From the NCBI GenBank assembly GCA_010645155.1, contig JAAGOF010000070.1, positions 925,035 through 989,034 on the forward strand: a DNA stretch of 64,000 bases. The letters run 5' to 3'. A program made the translations under genes and the position numbers. Under the pieces are notes generated by a model that worked only from the letters and a program-made list of their open reading frames with translations, made no database searches and had not been told where the DNA came from. Below, piece after piece: positions 1 through 19,000 of the stretch; position 1 is the stretch's first letter, and each line of letters begins with the position of its first letter. Source of the DNA: Tigriopus japonicus. Taxonomy: Eukaryota; Arthropoda; Copepoda; Harpacticoida; Harpacticidae.

Positions 1-2
1 CG

Positions 3-281
3 AAACCCCGTGATGAGATCCCTGTGGGAACATCGGTGTTTGTTCAGAACCCGATTACGAAACGTTGGGACGCCACTGCACGAGTCATTGGTACCCCGAA
101 TCGTCGCCGTTACCATCTCCGATTTTCGTCGGGAAAAGTGCTGTGGCGAAACTTGAAATTTCTCCGCCTGATGAACACCGACGTTGAGACCAGTGGTGAA
201 CCCGATTCCGAACCCAAGATGAACCCCGAACCTCGCAGATCTTCAAGGACGTCATACAAACCAGATCGTCTGATTTTATAA
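3..281 (+). CDS. C-terminal end of a Ty3/gypsy-type Pol polyprotein (5' part outside window)
   Basis: The frame is open from the window edge to a TAA at 279-281, so only the tail of the polyprotein is present. The residues fit the segment after the integrase core of Ty3/gypsy Pol proteins: a VFVQN..TKRWD strand, a basic stretch, a SGKVLWRNLKFLR motif, then an acidic/proline linker ending in RRSSR. In that family this C-terminal region follows the catalytic integrase domain and is thought to help target binding. The catalytic parts are outside the window, so completeness of the element cannot be judged. There is no stop or frameshift in the visible part. A purine-rich tract follows at 324-337, as expected before a 3' LTR. 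Confidence 0.7.
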   Translation, partial: KPRDEIPVGTSVFVQNPITKRWDATARVIGTPNRRRYHLRFSSGKVLWRNLKFLRLMNTDVETSGEPDSEPKMNPEPRRSSRTSYKPDRLIL

Positions 282-339
282 ATCAAATCGGCCATTTTAT
301 TTTTATGTGCGCTCTTTGATTTCAAAAAAGAAAGGGGCA

Positions 340-602
340 TGGTACAATGTCAATAAGTATGAATATCAGTAACTATCCTACTCCTCCCTACTCTTCCATA
401 GTTACAATATCTGTGCCAGCTCCTCTTCCAGACTCTTCTACAATAACCTGATTCCCCTTCCGTTCTACTCACTTACCACTTACGACTCGAATAAACCGGA
501 CATGTTTGAAGACACGATCGCCCTCATTATTTAACTTGCACTTGGGAACATTACACCGTCTTACATCACACGTGGAAGTAACAATAATAAATACAAGTCT
601 CA
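340..602 (+). repeat. Probable 3' LTR of the left-edge retrotransposon (boundaries tentative)
   Basis: An A/G-rich tract ending in AAAGGGG (324-337) sits just after the Pol stop and looks like a polypurine tract. The next TG is at 340-341. An AATAAA lies at 586-591 and a candidate terminal CA at 601-602, giving an LTR of about 263 bp. The 5' LTR is outside the window, so the two copies cannot be compared and both boundaries are guesses. Confidence 0.35.
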
Positions 603-642
603 ACTTAGCTATGGACTTTCCGCTCGATTTAGCTTAGTGAAT

Positions 643-1248
643 ATGCATCAAGAAGTGTTTTTGAACCGTATCAAATCCCTCTTTTCCTTCGACTATTTCC
701 AGACCAATGAGCCACCCAAGCCAAGCCAACTGGAAACGCCAGGCATTGAAGCTATTCAGGCCTCGTCCCGACTCTTTCCCACCTCGAGTTCGTCTTCTTG
801 TCCTCATTTGACCGCAGATGAGGAACATGGAAGACTCGGTCGATTACGGCATCACAACAGTAGTACAAGAACCAACGATTCTAATGAATCCATGTTGGGG
901 AACACAAACTCGAACGCTTCTCCGGCCCCTCTTTCGGCAGCTGGCTCATCTGAGACGCCTTCCCGCCGATTTTTCGACCCAACCAGGGTCACCAAAACCT
1001 ATAGTTTCAAACGAATGATGAGTTTTCGAACATCTCGGAGAAGCAATGGAACCACGTCTGGCAATGGAGTTCCAGAAGTTCCCCAGGGGAATCATCACTA
1101 CCACCCTCTACAGTTCTCGTTTTTGGGTCAAATCTATCGAAAGACAACTGTGAGAAGAACTTCGTCCTCGAACACAAATGGGACCACTCGGGCCAAGTTC
1201 TCTATAGAACCCCCTGGTAGTCCCAGTCATTTTCCGGATGAGAAATAA
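643..1248 (+). CDS. Unrecognised serine-rich protein, single ORF of about 201 aa
   Basis: This is the longest open frame between the retrotransposon remnant and ATG5. I do not recognise it. The product is rich in Ser, Thr, Asn and Arg, with a serine run near residue 50 and several basic RTS/RRS clusters in the middle (for example SFKRMMSFRTSRRS). It has no obvious signal peptide or membrane segment and ends in SPSHFPDEK. It could be a small intronless gene, the last exon of a gene whose earlier exons I cannot see (an AG lies just upstream at 636-637), or a chance ORF. It converges on ATG5. No Kozak context, poly(A) signal or domain supports it strongly. Confidence 0.35.
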   Translation: MHQEVFLNRIKSLFSFDYFQTNEPPKPSQLETPGIEAIQASSRLFPTSSSSSCPHLTADEEHGRLGRLRHHNSSTRTNDSNESMLGNTNSNASPAPLSAAGSSETPSRRFFDPTRVTKTYSFKRMMSFRTSRRSNGTTSGNGVPEVPQGNHHYHPLQFSFLGQIYRKTTVRRTSSSNTNGTTRAKFSIEPPGSPSHFPDEK

Positions 1249-1744
1249 TGCTAAATGTCCCTATCTTCTGATCTCTGTCCACATCTTAAACTTTCCTTTG
1301 AGACTCGGTTTTGGGAACCCTGTTCTCCGAGTCCATCGTTTAACTCGTTACAAGCTCCATATTTTTCAAACTTCAATATATTTGTGATCGATTTTACTTG
1401 CTCATATCCTTTGTTCGTGTTTGTTGGAGCCTTCTCCCTAATCATTCATTCAGCTACATTTCTGGTGGACGTCTTTTTTCTATCAACAATGGTACAGGAT
1501 CACAAATTATCTAATGAGCTCTTGTTCCACGGAATCAGGTGCATGAGGGAACAGTGTCAGGCATGAAATATGAATTAGCTAGGGAGAAAAAAGGCACCGA
1601 ATGGCCATCAACATTGACACGATCCAATCGTGATGATAATGAAGGTTCATCTACAAGGCTCTAAAACACGTGTGAACCAAATAATGAGAAAGCACTGGGC
1701 GTACAAGTCAAAAATAATGAAAGAAAAGCGGGCTAATGCCAATA
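1249..1744. other. Gene-free gap between the serine-rich ORF and the ATG5 3' end
   Basis: AT-rich sequence between the 643-1248 ORF and the ATG5 poly(A) signal. A short open frame at 1255-1566 has no family features. I see no transposon, RNA gene or repeat here. Confidence 0.5.
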
Positions 1745-1750
1745 TTTATT
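1745..1750 (-). terminator. Poly(A) signal of ATG5
   Basis: AATAAA on the minus strand, 22 nt downstream of the ATG5 stop codon. It is the first such hexamer after the stop, which implies a very short 3' UTR. Confidence 0.6.
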
Positions 1751-1771
1751 CAACACATTTAGAACAAGAAA

Positions 1772-11042
<9,271 letters not shown>

Positions 11043-12732
11043 TTCTCAAGTACCTCTCAAGTACTCAAGTAAAAGTAATGTTTGGCAAAACTGACGTTGA
11101 AAACTTTAGAGTCAGATGATAAACCACAAAATAGGGAAGAGTGACTACTTTGGTTTAGTAGAGGATTTTTGATGAAGGATAAGTTAATCAAAATTTATTG
11201 ATAGGACAAGTATTAAAATAAAAATGAGCAAATATAGTGATTTATTTGAAAGTTGTTGTTAGAAAAAGCTCAAAAGATGAGAAAAGAGTGTATATTTCCG
11301 TTTCTAACGGTTTGGAGTCCTTTGAGTTTTCGCTGAATGTCGTCACCTTTCGACCAGGCTCAGTAGAGAAAAATAATCGATAACAGGAAATTCTTGAAAA
11401 TGATACATAAACCCAAAGCTTTAGCATTTTTTTGTGTATCATGTTCATGTTCGTATCATGAATGAAAAATAAACTGTCACATATAGTAAGGATGGTCAAA
11501 GTATGTTGTTTGGTTAAAAATATAGCACCTCTGTATCGAGCCCTTCTTTCTCAAAAACACCAAAGGGTCTCCACTTGCTATCTTTGTGAGGAAGAATTAA
11601 AAAAAAAAGAATTGTTCAAACCGAATTGCGAAACTTTCAATTAAAGTTTTGAAGAAATAGGGAATGGTTGAGGAATCTCGTAAAATCTTGAAAAAAAAAA
11701 AGAAAATTGATATTTAGACTCTCAAAGGATTTTTTTCAAATCAAAAGATCTTTGAAAAAATCCAACCTTTCATCCTCAGATTGATCCTAGCAGTCTTAAG
11801 AGCTAAAGTTTGATTTAGCCAAATTAGTAGGACATCTTAATTACTAGAAGCATTTGAGATCATCAAAAAATGTTAGAATTGATTCAAAATGAAAACTATG
11901 GCCTTTTCAATCTCGCACATTAATCTTCTTAGGGGCATTTTTGCCAAAGGTCAAGGCTTTTATGAGTTGAAATTTGATCAGATATGCTTCTGAAGCATAC
12001 CAATGCTTCATATATTTCAACAAATTATTGTTCCATATAGGATTATTCCAATACTTTACACCACAAGAAAAGCCAAAAGACAAAAAAAAAAAAACACATC
12101 AATGTAATTAAAGTATAGAGTACAATTCTTATGAAATTGTTTTATCCACAAGGTAGATATTTGTAGGTTGCGTGGTTTATCCCTTTAAAAAGACTGGAGT
12201 CAGAATCTTTAAGTTCAAAAGTTTTGTTAGATGAAATATTACTACAGTTAATTAGGCTAAAATAGAAGAAAAATAATAATAGGTCACGCTACCATAGATG
12301 TTTTGTGATGTAATATAATAAGTTGTAGCTCTGCTGTTCAAAGCCCAAAAAGCAATTTATCATTCTTCTCTTTCAGTGTCGATCCCTTGTTGGCCATGTG
12401 TCTTCCCTCCCATCAGGACAAATGAACAGAAGGAACAACCTGCATGGCATTACTCCCTCCATGAGCTAGTGACCTAGACATAGTTGTATCGTTTGTTCCC
12501 CAACCCGGCCACGTCCATTCTGGGTTGGGTTCTTATCTACATAGAAGACACGTATGAGTTCACTCCGTAGCTCAGCGCCCTTGGAGAAGATTCGTGGAAG
12601 GACCCAGGTGGAAAAAAAAACGCCGGGAGCGGTCGATTATCTTTCAGTTTGACGCTGAAAGGATAAGGATTACTTACCCTCTTGAGCAGAATATCATTAT
12701 TCATATTTATAAATCTTGCTACTTTTGACAAA
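11043..12732. other. Intergenic region between divergent ATG5 and PGM3 start codons
   Basis: About 1.7 kb between two genes transcribed away from each other, so promoters and 5' UTRs of both should lie here. The left two thirds is AT-rich with A-runs. From about 12360 to 12650 the sequence is more balanced in GC and could hold the PGM3 promoter or a 5' UTR exon. I see no TATA box or core element worth calling, and no repeat. Confidence 0.4.
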
Positions 12733-15700
12733 ATGTGGGCCGAAGCAGTGAAAGTGGGTAAGGAGCAACATGCCAAGGGCGATCTTAAAGACATTCAATA
12801 TGGTACGGCAGGATTTCGCACAGAGTAAGTAATACATGCAATTTTATCATATTTCTTTATGAGAAGTCACACCCTTCCTATTTTTAGTGCCAAACTTCTC
12901 GATCATGTCATGTATCGGATGGGCATCTTGGCGGTTCTCAGATCCAAACTCAAACAAGGTAAACTCATGCATAATTATCATCTCATTTCTTCGGGTGCAG
13001 ATTTCTAGAAAAAGGGAATATTGTTCAGTCATTGATTGCTCTTAGCTTCAAGTTGGTTTTTATTTGCTTCTGTTTTTTTAAAGACAAATGAATAGCGTGT
13101 TATATTTTTCAGCCGCCATCGGTGTCATGTTAACAGCTTCCCACAACCAAGAAAAAGACAATGGAGTCAAATTGGTGGATCCCAAGGGAGAAATGTTGGA
13201 ACAAACTTGGGAGAGCTTGGCGACCACGTTAGCCAATGCAAAGTTAGTACTGTTCCTTTCCTCTAAATTCACGTTTTTCAAGGACAAATTGAAATTTCAT
13301 AGGGATGACGAACTGGAAACTGTCTTGGAAGACATTGTCAAATCCCAAGGGATCGACCTCTCTCTACCTTCATCCGTGTTTGTCGGTCGAGATACCAGGT
13401 GCGAAATAATAAATACTTGGACAACATAAATCAATCCTTATCGGAAAGGATTAGCAATAAAATTTATAGCCGACTAAAGGTTTTCACATTATTTTCAGGC
13501 AAAGTAGTCCAGCTTTGGCTCAAGCCGTTTTGGACGGAATCCAATCCGTGGAAGGTTGTGTGATTGATTGCGGGATTGTTTCTACACCTCAATTGCACTA
13601 TTTGGTGGTGTGTCAAAACACCAAAGGAGAATATGGAGAAGCCTCCACAAAAGGATATTATTCCAAGATTAGTAAAGCTTTCAAGGCTTTCAGAGGCAAT
13701 GTAAGCAGTGTGATTAAAATTACTAGTTGGAAGGTGAGATGCAGTTTTAGGCGTCTTTTCAGAACCCTGTAAATGGCAAGTATTCGCCGAAATTGATGTT
13801 TGATGGAGCCAATGGGGTTGGAGCCCAAAAAATGAAAGAATTTCTGACGTTTTTGGGAGATTCTATTCAAATGGAAATTGTCAATGATGGCACTCAACCC
13901 GGAGATGTGCTCAACGCGGATTGTGGCGCGGATTTCGTCAAAGTTCAACAGACTTCTCCCAAAGGACTTAAAGAAACGAGAGGAGAAAGATGTGTATCTG
14001 TGGATGGGGATGCTGATCGAGTCATCTATTTCTATAATGATAAGGAATCCGGGCAATTCGCAATGTTGGATGGAGACAGGATCGCCACTTTAGGTAATGA
14101 AAAAATTTCTGAAAAATTGAAAAAAAAACATCAAAATATTTTTCATTTATTTTGTGGAAATTTTGAGCTCAAATAACAAATGATTGATTTTTTCCGCCGT
14201 CAAGTAATAGTTTCTAGTGTCAAGGATAGTTAGATACTGGTTTTTATTCTTCCTTAAGGTTTTCAACTTCAATTAATTAGACATACATTGGGTAAACTTA
14301 ATCTTCACAAACTTCTTTTTAATTATAGTGGCCGAGTTCCTAAAAGATATGTTGGATCAAGCCAAAGTGTCCTTGAATTTAGGCATCGTCCAAACCGCCT
14401 ATGCCAATGGAAGTTCAACCAACTACATCACCCAAAAATTGGTATGAAACTCCCAAAAAAGCTTACCGATTCATCTTCAAACGATACATTGACCTCTATC
14501 AATTTCCAGAATGTTCCAGTGGCTTGCGTTCCAACGGGTGTCAAACATTTGCATCATAAAGCTCAAGATTTCGATATCGGTGTGTACTTTGAAGCTAATG
14601 GCCATGGCACAATCGTCTTTTCTGATGCAGCCCAAGCCAAAATCCGAGAAACCGCCGCTTCTTCCAATAGTATTCAAGCCCAAAAATTGGCTCATTTGGT
14701 GGATGTGATTAACCAGGTAATATTAAAGCTCACCATAGTCCCAAAATCCGTGAACTCATGGCTTCGATTGGCCTTTTAGACCGTTGGTGATGCCATTTCT
14801 GATATGTTATTGGTCGAGTGCATCCTTCATGCCAAAGGTTGGTCGATCGAGGATTGGCGACAAGCGTATCAAGACTTGCCCAATCGTCAGATGAAAGTGC
14901 GAGTAGCTGATCGGAATGTGATTTCTACGACCGATGCTGAGCGCAAAGTGGTCACGCCCAAAGGATTGCAAGATGAAATTGATGCCTTGGTCAAGAAGTT
15001 TCCACAAGGACGGTCTTTTGTGAGGTAAGATGGATTTCATTTACAGTCTTGGGACGACAGACATGAGGAAAATAGTGCTGACAGGATTCCGGGAAAGTTC
15101 CAACAGTGCTGATCAATCACAAATAAAAGGTCGCAACGATTAGTACCCAAAAATCACTGTTAAGAGTAATGGTAGAAGGTTCACACTTACATACTTCTGA
15201 GATTTCGTCAGTCTCTTAGAACTGGTGTTATGCATTTGTTAGATTAATTTTTTTGGGTGCCAGGGTGAAAATTTCTGCACACATCCTACTCACGTATTTA
15301 GAGTGTTATGAGCCGTATTCTTCATAAACACCTTAGCTTTAAAATGCAATACGATATAATAGGTCGGTTGTTGAGGTAGTTTTGAAGTATAGTAGAAGCA
15401 TATTTAGAGGCAAAAAAGAAGCATATGAGATGGAGTCAAAATAACAATGCTCGATCAAGTTCCTGTACATAAGCTGTCATTGAAAAATGCAGCTTATGTA
15501 GCGTAACTTGATTGAGAATGGTTATTTCTACTCCGTCTCATATTCTTCTTTCATGCTTCTAGATATGCTTCTACTATACGTCAAAACTTCCTCAACAACT
15601 GACCTCATATAGGTAATTGGAAGAGTATTAAATCGGAATACAGATCTCATTTGTATTGAATACTTACGATATGAAGTAATGCATTTTTTTACATCCTCAA

Positions 15701-15876
15701 GACGTGGAAAACTTATTTTCCATCGCTTTTTCAGACCTTCTGGAACCGAGGATGTGGTTCGTGTATATTCCGAATCCGATACTCAAGACAACGCCGACCA
15801 ATTGGCGTATGAAGTGGGCTTGAAAGTCCACGCCCTCGCTGGAGGCGTGGGCGAGCCCACACCCAAACCCAAATAA
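12733..15876 (+). CDS. PGM3: Phosphoacetylglucosamine mutase (AGM1/PGM3; ten exons, 542 aa)
   Basis: Interconverts GlcNAc-6-phosphate and GlcNAc-1-phosphate, the step before UDP-GlcNAc in the cytosolic hexosamine pathway. That pathway feeds chitin, N-glycans and GPI anchors. Exons: 12733-12824, 12888-12958, 13113-13242, 13303-13398, 13499-13700, 13763-14093, 14329-14441, 14510-14716, 14780-15024 and 15735-15876. All introns are GT-AG, phases agree, and the total is 1629 nt or 542 aa, the same length as the human enzyme. Visible active-site parts: QYGTAGFRT near the start, the phosphoserine loop TASHN with Ser64, the metal loop DGDADR at 278-283, the sugar-recognition segment [20 protein letters not shown] with NGHG, and the phosphate-binding loop [10 protein letters not shown] starting at Arg496. 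All key residues are present. The start [14 protein letters not shown] has an AAA context and the usual distance to GTAGFR. Intron 9 carries a MITE at 15361-15605. Confidence 0.97.
15361..15605. mobile_element. Palindromic MITE in PGM3 intron 9 (copy 1 of a two-copy family)
   Basis: A 245-bp near-palindrome with no coding capacity. The left end AGGTCGGTTGTTGAGG matches the reverse complement of the right end CCTCAACAACTGACCT, and the arms stay paired for over 100 bp (GTATAGTAGAAGCATAT and its complement at both ends). The centre has a short hairpin built on AGCTTATG/CATAAGCT. A relative with the same termini and the same AATAACMATGCTCGA internal motif is at 26872-27047. I cannot define a target-site duplication, so the superfamily is open. 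Confidence 0.7.
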
Positions 15877-15952
15877 TCCCCTTTTGCCTTCCTCTCTTTT
15901 TGTTACAATTTTCATCACCATTTTTTTTTATGTATAAGAAGGTTGATTGGCA

Positions 15953-15974
15953 TTTATTTTTTCCGAAAAATAAA
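15953..15974. terminator. Overlapping poly(A) signals of convergent PGM3 and CEP97
   Basis: AATAAA on the plus strand at 15969-15974 lies 93 nt after the PGM3 stop. AATAAA on the minus strand at 15953-15958 lies 73 nt after the CEP97 stop. Each signal sits in the presumed 3' UTR or just past the end of the other transcript, so the two mRNAs should overlap antisense by some tens of bases. Confidence 0.6.
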
Positions 15975-16030
15975 ATCAAGACTGTGTACAAGCTTTTTTT
16001 AAAATTTGGCTAGTGTTCCTCGATCCTCCT

Positions 16031-19000
16031 TTACTTTTTGCGTGCTTTGGCTTTGACCAATTTGGGTGAGTTGTTCTCCTCCAACGAATCCGTTTCCACC
16101 ATACTCGAATGCGACATCTCGTAGTGAGTGGGCGTGGCCGGGGATTTCGTCTCATCTTCATCATGTGCCCAAGAACTAGAAATATCCGTCCCATCATCAA
16201 ATTGGAGCGAGTCCGAAATAGCCTTGGAAATGGTTTCACTCATGGCTTCATCTACCAGATTCTTGGCAAAAACCTTCACTTGAGGCGGGGCTTTGGGCGA
16301 GGCCAGAATCACTTGACCCGCCAAATGTTTCAATCCCGGGATCTTGGACTTCTTTTGAGATGTCTTTTTCGGGTCATTCAAACCCGGGAGAGATGAGGGT
16401 CGATTGGATTTGGCCTCTTCTATGACCCCTAATTGGAACTGCAAACCTTTGCGACCTTGTTGCTCTTCAACCAAAGGTGTTACAATGGCCGAAATATCGG
16501 TTTGAACGAGGCTATCGCAAGATCGAGACATGTTATTGACCGCACTAGAGGTCGGGGTATTCAGATTGGCCTCAGATTCGTCATTAGGCATGTGATGCGG
16601 GTCCCAACTCGTGTACATTCCGGGATTTTCGGGTTCAACCATGGACGAGAACAAACTGGGCGGGAGAGAATTGGGTGGTCCAGTGGCCGAAGGGGTGTGG
16701 TAGAACTGGAAAGAAGCCGTGTCTTGGGTGGTCGAAGTGGAACTGGAATGTCGAGTGCGTTCCATGTTGGACGAAAAGGCCGACATGAACTTCAAGACCC
16801 CGTTCAAACTGGATTGGAGTTGTTCCACTTGGGTCTGAAGACCATTGCAGGTGAGATTCAATTTGTGAATGGTCTCCATATTTGGGGTTTTGGGGGATTT
16901 GAGACTTTCACTCGAGGGTGTGGATTTGGCGGGGGTCAAAAGGTTCGAGGATGTGGAACCATTTCCGGCAGTGGCCTCCAAGGTTTCCATGAGTTTGGCA
17001 ATCGAGTGCTCAGAGGATCTGGAACTGATTTTGCTACCAAAACTGCCACTGGGACGAGATCGATCTTTCTCGTTATTCTTGGTGGCATCCATCATTTGCA
17101 CCTCTTTCCAGAGGACCTTGATGGCGTCCATTTGTAGAGATCGGAGTTTGCGCTCTTGTTCCAAGGCCGATTTGGCTTGGTTGAGCTCTTTGGTGAGATA
17201 CTTGACGTGCTCTTCGGTGCGCATAGAACGGACTTCGTGTTTGAGCTCCTGGACTTTTTCATCCTTGTTCCGGGTTTGATGACCTTTCCAAGTCTTTTGG
17301 ATCACGGTCGAGGCCGTTGAGGCTGACATGGCCATCGGATTCGGGTTGGATGTTGTGCTCGTGCTTCGATCGTAATGATGAGATTTTGACATGATTGACG
17401 CACCTAGAATTCAATTTAAAAAAGGAGTTGTTCACCATCATATGTCATGGGCAAGTTCTTTAACCATTGATTCGTTAGTTTTCTAACAAATCTATGGTTT
17501 TTTTTGATAAGAAAAATGCAAAAAAAAGTAAACAAGTTTCTTTACACAAAAATAAAGAGTCAATAATAACGCTGGTCTGGCTTCAAATTAGTATTGACAA
17601 ATTTTGCCAGATTTAGAGGAGATATTAAAATGGCCCTAAATTCCGGGATAACTTTTTGCTGATCGTAATTTATATTTTTCTCTGCAGCATGAATTGCCAA
17701 ATTTAGTTGCGAAAGCCATAGTTTTGACTGATTCACCAAGTGCTATAAGAAATGTCCATTGAAAACGGGAAAAGAAAAAATAATGTCAATGACAGCGGAT
17801 TTATTTGGTCTTGCATTGTTTTAATTGCTTTTTCTTGGACTCTGTTGAAATCATAGTCCGAAAGCGTAACAAAATCAAAATGCAGTGAGCAAGATCATTT
17901 TTTTTGCTCTCATTAGTAAGTAAAACACCTTCCCTCTTTTCTCCAGCACTTGAGTATTACTTGGCCTTTTGAGCGCAGAACTGAGAAAAATCACATCTTT
18001 TATATATTTTATGTGACCATACTTAGAGCGCTATAATAAAAGAGTACGCGCATGTGCCATTTTGGTCCCAAGACGTCGGTTCCATTGTACTGTGGTTCTT
18101 GGGTTCGACCTATTTGAGGCAACTTTACCTATGCACTATTTACTACCAAATTGACGCTCATGATCTCAGCTTACCTTTGAAAGCATAATGTTTGACCTTA
18201 ATAGCCTTTGAAGGCCAAGGCTGGCCAAAACCGTGGGTGCCGGAAGATAACCTTCTCGTTCTCCTTAAACCTCGATGCGCGTTCAAACCCAGTGCTGCTG
18301 TGAATTGACTCGGTAATGTCAGCTCTTGATGAATCTTCACGCTGATTTGCATTGAGTTTCTTACTTTTTAGGAAAACTTAATCTAACTAGATACGAAATT
18401 GGTTGGTGAATATTTAGAACGTCACTTGAAGCCATTAGAGCGTTTTCCTCGTGCACATCATTACATTGTCATGTGAAATGACTTTTTAGTTGAACAAATA
18501 TCTGGCAGTCCTTGTGAAGTTGCGCATTCGTAGCAGTCGTCAGGCTGATAGTGCTACAGACTGTTATGCCTAACTTTGTAAAAAGTTTTGATATTTTGTA
18601 CTCATAATATATATGACAGAAGCTATTTAAGTAAGTTTTTGCAATTCACCTATCAATTTTTGCCTTTGTCACTAATTATTACATGAAACTAAAGAAGCTC
18701 ATGGGAAAGAAGTATCATTTCAACCTTTGGACTTGAAATAAAGCAAATTGTAATGGTTCTTTCTTCACATCAAATGTTTAAAACTTATGAATCATATATG
18801 CAAAGAAGTTGTGTTTGGTCTTGCTGAATCACAAACTCATCAAAAATATTCCAACAAAGAACTTCATACTGGTTTTGCTATATTTTTAAATGAAAATAAA
18901 TTACCTTAATGAAATACTCACTTTTATGAATGGATAAGCATATTTGGACAATTTTAGCTGGAGATTTGGGGTCCAAACTGGCTAAGAATGGATCGGAACA

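Noticed and set aside
16433..17137. 234-codon plus-strand ORF
   Set aside because: Antisense to the last CEP97 exon. The minus-strand frame has the IQ motif and coiled coil conserved in the family.
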